The position numbers and the translations under genes are program-made. 5,359 nt of DNA from NCBI GenBank assembly GCA_046593925.1, contig JBKJQN010000053.1, positions 1-5,359 on the forward strand. The letters run 5' to 3'. The notes under the pieces were generated by a model. That model did not search any database and had not been told where the DNA came from. It worked only from the letters and a program-made list of their open reading frames with translations. This document shows, piece by piece, positions 1 through 5,359 of the stretch. How positions within the stretch are numbered: position 1 is the stretch's first letter; the number at the start of each line of letters is the position of its first letter. This stretch comes from JAYVYM01 sp046593925. GTDB taxonomy: Bacteria; Actinomycetota; Actinomycetes; Mycobacteriales; SCTD01.

Positions 1-867
1 GTCTTCCGCATCACCGACGGTCTCCAGAAGGACTTCGGCGAGGACCGCGTCATCGACTCCCCGCTGGCCGAGTCCCGCATCGTCGGCACGGCGATCGGGA
101 TGGCGCTGCGCGGCTATCGGCCGGTGGTCGAGATCCAGTTCGACGGCTTCGTCTACCCCGCCTACGACCAGATCGTCTGCCAGGTCGCGAAGTTGCACGC
201 CCGCTCGCGCGGCCGGCTCCCCATGTCGATCGTCATCAGGATCCCCTTCGGCGGCGGCATCGGCGCGGTCGAGCACCACAGCGAGTCGCCCGAGGCCTAC
301 TTCGCCCACACCCCCGGCCTGAAGGTCGTCGCCTGCTCCAATGCGCTGGACGCCCACTTCATGATCCAGCAGGCGATCGCCTCCGACGACCCCTACATCT
401 TCTTCGAGCCCAAGCGCCGCTATTGGGAGAAGGCGGAGGTGGACCCTGCCGCCACACCCGAGGCCCTCGAACAGGCCAGGGTGGTGCGTCCTGGCACCGA
501 CCTCACGCTGATCGCCTACGGCCCGATGGTGAAGACCTGCCTGGAGGCCGCGATGGCAGCCGAGGAGGACGGCCGGTCTTTGGAAGTCATCGACCTGCGC
601 TCGCTGTCCCCCCTCGACTTTCCCACGGTCCTTTCCTCCGTGCGACGGACCAGACGCGCCGTCGTCGTGCACGAGGCATCTTCCTTTCTTGGCATGGGCG
701 CGGAGATCTCGGCCCGCCTGTCCGAGGAGCTCTACTACGAGATGGAGGCGCCCGTGCTGCGTGTCACCGGCTTCGACACGCCCTACCCGCCGTCCCGGTC
801 GGAGGAGGAGTATCTCCCCGACCTGGACCGCGTCCTGCACGCCGTTGACCGCAGTCTGGCTTTCTGA
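1..867 (+). CDS. bkdB: Branched-chain 2-oxoacid dehydrogenase E1 beta subunit (5' end outside window)
   Basis: This is the beta chain of the thiamine-diphosphate-dependent E1 component, which decarboxylates the 2-oxoacids of Val, Leu and Ile and passes the acyl group to lipoyl-E2 in the cytoplasm. The frame is open from base 1, so the true start lies upstream. The 288 visible residues compare with roughly 340-350 for actinobacterial BkdB, so about 60 are missing. Visible family marks are SPLAES (residues 21-26, with E24 at the place of the cofactor-activating Glu of E1 beta), EIQFDGF and a pyrimidine-domain core, EHHSES with the conserved His pair at 92-93, EPKRRYW, the transketolase C-terminal part starting near TLIAYG, and GFDTPYPP close to the end. 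EPKRRY, the HHS context and the C-terminal motif favour branched-chain over pyruvate dehydrogenase, as recalled from mycobacterial BkdB. The E1 alpha gene is expected just upstream. The E2 gene follows after one base. The family is certain; the exact substrate is inferred. Confidence 0.93.
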   Translation, partial: VFRITDGLQKDFGEDRVIDSPLAESRIVGTAIGMALRGYRPVVEIQFDGFVYPAYDQIVCQVAKLHARSRGRLPMSIVIRIPFGGGIGAVEHHSESPEAYFAHTPGLKVVACSNALDAHFMIQQAIASDDPYIFFEPKRRYWEKAEVDPAATPEALEQARVVRPGTDLTLIAYGPMVKTCLEAAMAAEEDGRSLEVIDLRSLSPLDFPTVLSSVRRTRRAVVVHEASSFLGMGAEISARLSEELYYEMEAPVLRVTGFDTPYPPSRSEEEYLPDLDRVLHAVDRSLAF

Positions 868-868
868 C

Positions 869-2419
869 GTGGCTGTCCCCGGCAGCGGGCGCCTGCAGCA
901 GTTCCGGCTCCCCGACCTCGGTGAGGGGCTCACCGAGGGTGAGATCCTGCAGTGGCTGGTCGCTCCGGGGGACACGATCACGCTGAACCAGCTGATCGTC
1001 GAGGTGGAGACCGCGAAGGCCGCCGTCGAGGTGCCCTCGCCGTTCGCCGGGGTGGTGCACGAGCTGCACCATGCCGCGGGCGACGTCGTCGACGTCGGCG
1101 CGCCCATCATCACCGTCGACACCGACCCGTCGGCCGGCCCGCTCGATGCCCCCGGGCCGCCCGGGAAGGCTGCGACCGGGGTGACGGAGACCGGTGAGAC
1201 GGCGGCCGGTTTGACGGCGGCCGGGGCGGCCGACCCGGTGGAGTCCGCGGCCCCGAAGGCTGCGTCGGCCGTCGGCTCGCGCGACGAGGCGCTCGCCGAC
1301 ACCGTGCCGTCGCAGTCGTCCGGCGCGCTGATCGGCGAGACGGCAGCCAACGGCCGGACGGCAACGCTGGTGGGCTACGGGCCGAGGTCGGGCGCGTCGG
1401 TGCGCCGGGCCCGGGTCGACGCCCCACAGCCGCCCGCCCCGGAGGTCGGGCCCCCACCGCCGCCGGCGACGGCCGCCCGCGTCTCCGCCGCCGCCGTCGG
1501 TCGTTCCGCGCAGCAGTCGGCAGGTGCGGTCACCGTGCTGGCCAAGCCCCCGGTGCGCAAGCTCGCCAAGGACCTCGGCGTCGACGTTGGGGCGCTGTCG
1601 GGCACCGGCCCGCACGGCAGCGTCACCAGAGCCGACGTGGAGTCGGCCGCGACGCAGGCCAGGCCTGTCCCGGTCGCCACTGTCGAGGCGCTCACGGCCC
1701 CCGCGTACGACCCGGCGACCCGCGAACGCCGGGTGCCGGTCAAGGGTGTCCGCAAGGCGACGGCGGCAGCGATGGTCGGCTCGGCCTTCACCGCGCCGCA
1801 CGTCACCGAGTTCGTCACGCTCGACATCACGCCGACGGTGGAGCTGGTCGAGCAGTTGCGGGCGCTGCCGGAGTTTGCCGGCGTGAAGGTGACACCGCTG
1901 CTGCTGGTGGCCAAGGCGCTGCTGCTCGCCGTCCGACGCAACCCCGAGGTCAACAGCACCTGGGACGACGTCGCGCAGGAGATCATCGTCAAGGACTACG
2001 TCAACCTGGGGATCGCCGCGGCCACCCCACGTGGGCTGCTGGTGCCCAACATCAAGGATGCCGACGCGATGACGCTGCTCGAGCTCGCCGGCGCGCTTCA
2101 GCAGCTGGTCGCGACCGCGCGGGAGGGCCGGACCACGCCGGGCGAGATGGCCCGCGGCACCATCACCATCACGAACGTGGGCGTGTTCGGCGTCGACAGC
2201 GGCACGCCGATCCTGAACCCCGGCGAGAGCGCGATCCTGTGCTTCGGCGCCGTCCGGCCGATGCCGTGGGTCGTCGACGGCGAGGTCGTCGTCCGGCAGG
2301 TGACCCAGCTCTCGATGTCGTTCGACCACCGCAACGTCGACGGGCAGCTGGGGTCGCAGTTTCTGTCTGACATCGCGCGTGTGCTGGCCGACCCGGCGAC
2401 GGCGCTCGCCTGGTCCTGA
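869..2419 (+). CDS. bkdC: Lipoyl-dependent acyltransferase E2 of branched-chain 2-oxoacid dehydrogenase
   Basis: This is the E2 core of the complex. It takes the acyl group from E1 on a swinging lipoyl arm and transfers it to CoA. The 516-residue product has one N-terminal lipoyl domain (about 11-84) with the lipoylation site ETAKA at Lys50, then a long Ala/Pro/Gly-rich linker (about 85-222) that includes LVGYGP (167-172). A peripheral-subunit-binding domain follows (about 222-258, from VLAKPPVRKLAKDLGV to GSVTRADV), then a short linker and the CoA acyltransferase domain (about 285-516). The active site is DHRNVDG, with His487 and Asp491. The GTG at 869 is chosen because the lipoyl domain starts directly after it and the E1 beta stop is one base upstream. 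No clear Shine-Dalgarno precedes it, which suggests translational coupling to E1 beta. The longer upstream reading in this frame would overlap E1 beta and has no domain. E2 proteins of this class are often near 400 residues; the extra length is in the linker. Confidence 0.93.
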   Translation: MAVPGSGRLQQFRLPDLGEGLTEGEILQWLVAPGDTITLNQLIVEVETAKAAVEVPSPFAGVVHELHHAAGDVVDVGAPIITVDTDPSAGPLDAPGPPGKAATGVTETGETAAGLTAAGAADPVESAAPKAASAVGSRDEALADTVPSQSSGALIGETAANGRTATLVGYGPRSGASVRRARVDAPQPPAPEVGPPPPPATAARVSAAAVGRSAQQSAGAVTVLAKPPVRKLAKDLGVDVGALSGTGPHGSVTRADVESAATQARPVPVATVEALTAPAYDPATRERRVPVKGVRKATAAAMVGSAFTAPHVTEFVTLDITPTVELVEQLRALPEFAGVKVTPLLLVAKALLLAVRRNPEVNSTWDDVAQEIIVKDYVNLGIAAATPRGLLVPNIKDADAMTLLELAGALQQLVATAREGRTTPGEMARGTITITNVGVFGVDSGTPILNPGESAILCFGAVRPMPWVVDGEVVVRQVTQLSMSFDHRNVDGQLGSQFLSDIARVLADPATALAWS

Positions 2420-2434
2420 GCCCGGCTCGATGCC

Positions 2435-2907
2435 TCAGCTCAGCGCAGTCCGGTCGAGCCCGACGTGGATCTCGTCGCGTCCAGTGGCAGGCCGGCCACG
2501 ACCTGACCGCTGGGGTAGGTCTCCCAGACCCGTCCCAGCCACCTGTGCCCGCGTCGAGTTGACGGTTGTCCGGGTCGGCCAGCAGGTAGATCTCGAAAGC
2601 GGCGGCCGCGGTGCAGCCGGCGGCCTTCTCGCGGCAGTCGACCTTTCGGCTTTCCGGCGAGCGGACCTCGACGACGATGGACAGGTACCGCTCGTAGAGC
2701 CGGTGCGGAGGCTGCGCCGGCGGGCAGACGATCAGCACGTCGGGGTGGCACGCGGCACCAATGTCTGGGAAGTCAGGCCGGCCAGCAGGTCGTGCCGCTC
2801 GGTGCCCCCGCCATGTCGCGGGCGCGCCCGGCAGCCCATCCGTGTGGGCGCTCGCTGCTCTGCTCCGCTGCCAGGCAGGCCTCGAAGTCAGTGTTCGGAC
2901 GCAGTGC
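2435..2907 (-). pseudogene. Decayed Uma2-family PD-(D/E)xK endonuclease gene
   Basis: Read on the minus strand, pieces typical of Uma2 nucleases appear in the right order but in changing frames. First is an N-terminal stretch DFEACLAAEQSSERPHGW to RDMAG (about 2889-2806). Second is GTERHDLLAGLTSQTLV (about 2806-2756), one frame away. Third is HPDVLIVC, LSIVVEVRSPES and REKAAGC to EIYLLADPDNRQLDA (about 2747-2551) in the remaining frame. Fourth is VWETYPSGQVVAGLPLD (about 2529-2479), and last DEIHVGLDRTALS with a stop at 2437-2435. The putative catalytic Asp (2741-2739), Glu (2669-2667) and Lys (2627-2625) codons survive. About 20-30 central residues between the second and third pieces appear to be lost. 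No start codon is intact at the expected place; the piece begins after an in-frame stop at 2910-2908. At least four frame changes make one sequencing error an unlikely explanation. The gene converges on the E2 gene, 15 bases away. The family call rests on motif recall, not a search. Confidence 0.78.
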
Positions 2908-2924
2908 TCACGGGCCACCATCCC

Positions 2925-2966
2925 GTCCGGTCCGCTGGCGGGGCAAGCCCCCTGCGCTGACCGGAC
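2925..2966. repeat. Nested inverted repeat upstream of the small-protein gene
   Basis: GTCCGGTC at 2925-2932 is the exact reverse complement of GACCGGAC at 2959-2966. Between them GGGGC (2940-2944) faces GCCCC (2947-2951). The structure lies just before the remains of the Uma2 gene (on its 5' side) and about 107 bases before the 49-codon gene. It could be a terminator-like hairpin, an operator or a remnant; no T run follows on either strand. The repeat is directly visible, its role is unknown. Confidence 0.5.
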
Positions 2967-3058
2967 CGCTGGCTGTGATCGGCCGGGATGATCGACGTCA
3001 CCCTGGAGGCGGGACTCCTTCGACTGCGGTGGGCGTTGTTCACAGTGTCGACAACATC

Positions 3059-3068
3059 AGGAGAAGGA
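3059..3068 (+). promoter_or_regulatory. Shine-Dalgarno of the 49-codon gene
   Basis: The purine-rich AGGAGAAGGA ends four bases before the ATG at 3073, with its AGGAG core nine bases before it. It is the best ribosome binding site on the plus strand of the intergenic part and it fixes the start of the small gene. Confidence 0.75.
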
Positions 3069-3072
3069 ACAG

Positions 3073-3222
3073 ATGAGCATCTCCGTCCTGCGGGACAAGC
3101 TTTCCAGGAACCACCGCCTCGCCAAGCAGCAGCGTGCGCTGTACCGCGCGGTCTCTCACGCCCCGACCCTGGCATCGCGCCAGGAGCTGATCGGTCTGAC
3201 GAGCGCCTACAACAACCGCTGA
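3073..3222 (+). CDS. Small basic protein of unknown function (49 residues)
   Basis: The product begins MSISVLRDKLSRNHRLAKQQ and ends SAYNNR. It has nine Arg/Lys against two acidic residues, no membrane segment, no signal peptide and no Cys. Two amphipathic helices are plausible (about 4-28 and 33-45). Support for a real gene: a strong Shine-Dalgarno at 3059-3068, G or C at the third position in about 44 of 49 codons as in neighbouring real genes, and a strong hairpin terminator starting 10 bases after the stop. The longer plus-strand reading at 2988-3230 in another frame has no such support. I do not recognise a named family, although short Arg-rich proteins with a similar LRD-L-RNHRLA start seem familiar as actinobacterial hypotheticals. 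The charge would suit nucleic-acid or ribosome binding, but that is a guess. It appears to be a single-gene transcription unit. Confidence 0.72.
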   Translation: MSISVLRDKLSRNHRLAKQQRALYRAVSHAPTLASRQELIGLTSAYNNR

Positions 3223-3231
3223 GCCAGTAGG

Positions 3232-3276
3232 ACGACTAGGGCCGGTCACCTCTGCGGAGCGACCGGCCCCCGTCGT
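3232..3276 (+). terminator. Strong hairpin terminator after the small-protein gene
   Basis: GGGCCGGTC (3239-3247) pairs perfectly with GACCGGCCC (3261-3269). Outside it ACGAC (3232-3236) can pair with GTCGT (3272-3276), and inside it CTC (3250-3252) with GAG (3257-3259) around a TGCG loop. It starts 10 bases after the stop codon at 3220-3222. There is no long T run, which is common for actinobacterial hairpin terminators. It may work in both directions. Confidence 0.75.
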
Positions 3277-3467
3277 GCGCGGTCCGGGTCGTGGTGCGTC
3301 AACTGGACGCCCTGAACAAACTGCCGGTACGAGCGGCGGCTCGGGTGAACGCCCGTCGGGCCAGCCACCAGTCCACGAAATTCACCCACCGCGAGCAGCC
3401 GTATCTCCGGGGCCCCGTCGCCTCACAGGCGTGCTGCACGCCGCTGCCCGGCCGGCACCCGAATGCC

Positions 3468-3498
3468 CGGGACGGGTCTGGGGCCCAGCCCGCTCCCG
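3468..3498. repeat. Bulged 13-bp hairpin
   Basis: CGGGA (3468-3472), CGGG (3473-3476) and CTGG (3478-3481) pair with TCCCG (3494-3498), CCCG (3489-3492) and CCAG (3485-3488), leaving single-base bulges at 3477 and 3493 and a three-base loop. It ends four bases before the next hairpin at 3503. Confidence 0.5.
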
Positions 3499-3502
3499 CC
3501 CG

Positions 3503-3598
3503 TTTGTGTGTGAGCCCCCTTCGCCTCACACACGAAGTCCGCCCTGAGGTCGCCCGTCCGCGCGCCTCGGGCGCGGTAGTGGTGCGCACTTCGTGTGT
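3503..3598. repeat. Three-part repeat with two mutually exclusive stems
   Basis: Segment A, TTTGTGTGTGAG (3503-3514), can pair with segment B, CTCACACACGAA (3525-3536), as a 12-bp stem with one G-T pair and a 10-base loop. Segment B extended, ACACACGAAGT (3528-3538), is also the perfect 11-base reverse complement of segment C, ACTTCGTGTGT (3588-3598). A and C therefore compete for B. The B-C loop carries its own stem, CCGCGC (3558-3563) with GCGCGG (3571-3576). Confidence 0.55.
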
Positions 3599-3706
3599 TT
3601 CATCTTCTGACTAAGCACACGATCTCCAGCTACAGAGGACGGGGGACGATCGGTGGGGGCACAGTCCGCCCGGTCCCCGCATGAACCGGGCCAGGCGTCC
3701 GGCCGG

Positions 3707-3946
3707 CTAGTAGACGTCGCGGTCGCGGCCGCGACCGCTCCGGTCGCGCACCACCGTCTCGTCCACCGCGCCGGAACGTCGGGTGCGCGGCCCGAATACC
3801 GCGAGGAACATCACCAGACCGAGCAGGCCGGCCGCCATCAGAATGACGCCGATGACCCTGATGTCCAGACCACTGATCGTGGCTTTGACCGCGAAGGTCA
3901 GGATCGCGCCGAGCGCGAGCAGGAAGATGCTGCCGCCAATGCCCAT
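3707..3946 (-). CDS. Small two-helix membrane protein, DUF6458-like
   Basis: The 79-residue product starts MGIGGSIFLLALGAILTFAV. It has two hydrophobic helices (about 5-20 and 29-51) joined by a short turn with SGLDIRVIG, then a charged Arg/Asp-rich tail (53-79, ending RDRDVY) that is probably cytoplasmic. The glycine-rich start, the GLD turn and the size match the actinobacterial DUF6458 family as I recall it; no biochemical function is known to me. The ATG at 3946 is chosen over the longer reading from 3973 because GGGAGGT (3960-3954) lies seven bases before it and the family starts at MGIG. It is on the same strand as the acyl-CoA dehydrogenase gene but 122 bases downstream of it, with its own leader, so it is probably transcribed separately. 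A 19-base inverted repeat sits in that leader. The tail is encoded by very repetitive CGGTCGCG-type sequence. Confidence 0.85.
   Translation of the reverse strand: MGIGGSIFLLALGAILTFAVKATISGLDIRVIGVILMAAGLLGLVMFLAVFGPRTRRSGAVDETVVRDRSGRGRDRDVY
3719..3738. repeat. Perfect 20-base palindrome inside the 3' end of the DUF6458-like gene
   Basis: The ten bases GCGGTCGCGG at 3719-3728 are followed directly by their reverse complement at 3729-3738, giving a NotI site in the centre. CGGTCGCG occurs again at 3741-3748. The sequence encodes the Arg/Gly/Asp tail (GRGRDRD), so it may simply follow from Arg-Asp codon usage. Confidence 0.6.
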
Positions 3947-3953
3947 GGGGTGT

Positions 3954-3960
3954 ACCTCCC
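3954..3960 (-). promoter_or_regulatory. Shine-Dalgarno of the DUF6458-like gene
   Basis: Read on the minus strand this is GGGAGGT, seven bases before the ATG at 3946. It selects that start over the upstream in-frame ATG at 3973, which has no comparable site. Confidence 0.75.
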
Positions 3961-3964
3961 GTGT

Positions 3965-3983
3965 GCGCGGCACAGTGCCGCGC
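3965..3983. promoter_or_regulatory. Inverted repeat in the leader of the DUF6458-like gene
   Basis: GCGCGGCA (3965-3972) and TGCCGCGC (3976-3983) are exact reverse complements separated by CAG. The repeat lies five bases upstream of the ribosome binding site, where a dimeric regulator could bind or where an RNA hairpin could affect translation. It could also be a terminator for the upstream gene. The symmetry is seen; the role is inferred. Confidence 0.35.
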
Positions 3984-4013
3984 CTCGGCCAGATGTCTAC
4001 CCGTCACCCCGGG

Positions 4014-4039
4014 CGCCACACGGGGCCGTTCGGGTGGCG
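4014..4039 (-). terminator. Possible weak terminator after the acyl-CoA dehydrogenase gene
   Basis: CGCCAC (4014-4019) and GTGGCG (4034-4039) can pair around a 14-base loop, 30 bases past the stop codon of the dehydrogenase. The stem is only six bases and competes with CACCC/GGGTG (4005-4009 and 4032-4036), and no T run follows on the minus strand. Confidence 0.25.
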
Positions 4040-4068
4040 ATCTTCCCGGTACCCGCGGAGCGGCCCGG

Positions 4069-5359
4069 TCAGAACGCCGACTCGTCGAGGTCCATCAGCA
4101 TCAGGTCGGTGGCCTCGGCGATCGCCCGCTCGACCGCCAGCTTGGGGAAGACGTTGGCCGCAAACCACTTCGCGGCCGCGATCTTGCCCCGATAGAAGGG
4201 CCGGTCGCGGGGGACCGCCGCGGGGAGCTTCTCGATGGCCACTGCAGCTTGACGCAGCAGCAGCCAGCCGACGACCAGGTCCCCCAGGGCCATCAGCAAC
4301 CGGGTGGTGTTGAGGCCGACCTTGTTGATGTTGTGACTGTCCTCGGCAGCGGACATCAGCTCGGTCACGCAGTGCCCGACGATGCCCTGGACGTCGTCGA
4401 GGGCGCGGCCGAGCAGCTCGCGCTCGGTGGCCAGCGTGCCATTGCCGCTGTCGCCCTTGCTGAACTCCTGCACCTGCGTGGCGAGCGCCGCGAGGGCCTT
4501 TCCCTGGTCCCGCACGATCTTGCGGAAGAACAGGTCCATGCCCTGGATCGTGGTCGTCCCCTCGTACAGCGTGTCGATCTTGGCGTCCCGGATGTACTGC
4601 TCTATCGGGTAGTCCTGGGTGAAGCCGGAGCCGCCGAACACCTGCAGCGACGTGGCGAGCAGCTCGTACGCCTTCTCCGAGCCGTAGCCCTTCACGATGG
4701 GCAGCAGCAGATCGTTGAGCCGCACGGCGTCCTCGTCGACGTGGCCCTCGGACCCGCTCAGCTCGACGCGGTCCTGCTGGCTGGCGGTGAACAGGACCAG
4801 CGCCCGCATGCCCTCCGCCCAGGCCTTCTGGCGCATCAACATGAGGCGTATGTCGGCGTGGTGGATGATCGTCACCCGGGGGGCGGTCCGGTCGGTCATC
4901 CGGGCCAGCTCGGGGCCCTGCACGCGGACCTTGGCGTATTCCAGGGCGTTCAAGTAGCCGGTCGACAGCGTCGAGATCGCCTTGGCGCCGACGAACATCC
5001 GGGCGTTCTCGATGACCTGGAACATCTGCGCGATGCCGTCGTGTACGCCGCCTACGAGCGAACCGACCGCTGGCTGGTGCTCACCGAACGTGACCTCGCA
5101 GGTCGTCGAGACCTTGAGGCCCATCTTCTTCTCTACGTGGGTGACATGTACCCCGTTGCGCTCGCCGAGCTCCCCGGTGTCGAGGTCGACCTGGAACTTG
5201 GGCACCAGGAACAGCGACAGGCCCTTGGTGCCCGGGCCGCCGACGCCGGCGATGCCCTCGGGGCGCGCGAGGACCAGGTGGAAGATGTTCTCCGGCCAGT
5301 CCCACTCGGCGCTGGTGATGAAGCGCTTGACGCCCTCGATGTGCCAGGTGCCGTCGGGC
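4069..5359 (-). CDS. fadE5: FadE5-like acyl-CoA dehydrogenase (5' end outside window)
   Basis: This is a flavoenzyme that introduces the trans-2 double bond into fatty acyl-CoAs, the first step of beta-oxidation, passing electrons on to electron-transfer flavoprotein. The frame is open to the window edge, and 429 C-terminal residues are visible against about 610 for mycobacterial FadE5. The reading that starts at 5205 begins at an internal Val codon of the continuing frame and is not a true start. Visible parts are the middle beta domain (PDGTWHIEGVKRFITS at the edge, through GPGTKGLSLFLVPKF and VEKKMGLKVSTTCEV), the C-terminal helical dehydrogenase domain with GGSGFTQDYPIEQYIRDAKI (242-261) and LYEGTTTIQ, where Glu266 matches the catalytic Glu, then the extra C-terminal domain (PF12806 type, about 300-425) ending MDLDESAF. 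That extra domain and the ending are characteristic of the FadE5 group. FadE5 accepts a broad range of chain lengths; the substrate here is inferred. Confidence 0.93.
   Translation of the reverse strand, partial: PDGTWHIEGVKRFITSAEWDWPENIFHLVLARPEGIAGVGGPGTKGLSLFLVPKFQVDLDTGELGERNGVHVTHVEKKMGLKVSTTCEVTFGEHQPAVGSLVGGVHDGIAQMFQVIENARMFVGAKAISTLSTGYLNALEYAKVRVQGPELARMTDRTAPRVTIIHHADIRLMLMRQKAWAEGMRALVLFTASQQDRVELSGSEGHVDEDAVRLNDLLLPIVKGYGSEKAYELLATSLQVFGGSGFTQDYPIEQYIRDAKIDTLYEGTTTIQGMDLFFRKIVRDQGKALAALATQVQEFSKGDSGNGTLATERELLGRALDDVQGIVGHCVTELMSAAEDSHNINKVGLNTTRLLMALGDLVVGWLLLRQAAVAIEKLPAAVPRDRPFYRGKIAAAKWFAANVFPKLAVERAIAEATDLMLMDLDESAF

Larger units (their letters stand above)
3277..3706. other. 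Gene-poor stretch with clustered hairpins
   Basis: I find no convincing gene here. The open readings on both strands have mixed third-position bases, no good ribosome binding site and no recognised motif. What the stretch does hold is secondary structure: GGCGTG/CACGCC (3428-3442), a 13-bp bulged hairpin (3468-3498), a three-part repeat (3503-3598) and CCGCGC/GCGCGG (3558-3576). It might be a non-coding RNA, a dispersed intergenic repeat or the relic of a lost gene; nothing in the window decides between these. The part from about 3600 to 3706 shows nothing that I can name. Confidence 0.6.

Noticed and set aside
764..2329. Long minus-strand open reading of 521 codons opposite the E2 gene
   Set aside because: It is Arg/Gly/Asp-rich antisense shadow of the bkd genes, typical of high-GC DNA, with no domain and no ribosome binding site.
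2416..2443. CTGAGC/GCTCAG stem at the end of the bkd operon as terminator
   Set aside because: It is only six pairs with a 16-base loop and contains two stop codons of converging readings; too weak to call.
2379..2960. Plus-strand reading of 193 codons across the end of E2 and the following gap
   Set aside because: It overlaps the E2 3' end out of frame, has an Arg/Pro-rich composition, and lies opposite the recognisable Uma2 relic.
3035..3055. GTTGT/ACAAC inverted repeat before the 49-codon gene as operator or promoter
   Set aside because: Arms of five bases with an 11-base spacer are expected by chance, and no convincing -35/-10 pair with normal spacing is present.
3428..3598. Hairpin cluster as CRISPR array or tRNA
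   Set aside because: There are no evenly spaced direct repeats with unique spacers, and no acceptor stem or T-loop pattern fits a tRNA.
3291..3614. Plus-strand reading of 107 codons (and its minus-strand partner 3299-3589) as a gene
   Set aside because: Third-position composition is mixed, no Shine-Dalgarno is seen, no motif is recognised and hairpins lie within it. A decayed gene cannot be ruled out.
3653..4195. Plus-strand reading of 180 codons opposite the DUF6458-like gene
   Set aside because: It is antisense to a recognised membrane protein and to the 3' end of the acyl-CoA dehydrogenase, with no motif of its own.

Overview
The window is high-GC DNA with strong G/C bias at third codon positions. 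Its protein families (BkdB/BkdC-type dehydrogenase subunits, a FadE5-type acyl-CoA dehydrogenase, a DUF6458-like membrane protein) are typical of Actinomycetota. I cannot fix the genus from the sequence alone.

Layout: (1) 1-2419, plus strand: the end of a branched-chain 2-oxoacid dehydrogenase (bkd) operon, with the 3' part of the E1 beta gene and a complete E2 lipoyl-acyltransferase gene whose GTG start lies one base after the E1 beta stop. (2) 2435-2907, minus strand: a decayed Uma2-family PD-(D/E)xK nuclease gene. Its homology survives in pieces across all three minus-strand frames, so it is a pseudogene. (3) 3073-3222, plus strand: a 49-codon gene for a small basic protein, with a good Shine-Dalgarno sequence and a strong terminator hairpin after it. 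(4) 3277-3706: about 430 bases with no supported gene, but with several hairpins and a three-part repeat that can form mutually exclusive stems. (5) 3707-3946, minus strand: a two-helix, 79-residue DUF6458-like membrane protein. (6) 4069-5359, minus strand: the C-terminal 429 residues of a FadE5-like acyl-CoA dehydrogenase, whose 5' end lies outside the window.

How the genes fit together: the bkd genes make branched-chain acyl-CoAs from the 2-oxoacids of Val, Leu and Ile. The acyl-CoA dehydrogenase at the other end carries out the first step of fatty-acid beta-oxidation. Both belong to acyl-CoA metabolism, but they sit on opposite, converging strands about 1.6 kb apart, so they are neighbours and not one operon. 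The segment between them looks like accessory material: a dead Uma2 gene, two small genes and repeat structures. I see no complete new defence or mobile system. The items most worth a second look are the Uma2 relic, the 49-residue gene and the structured gap at 3428-3598.
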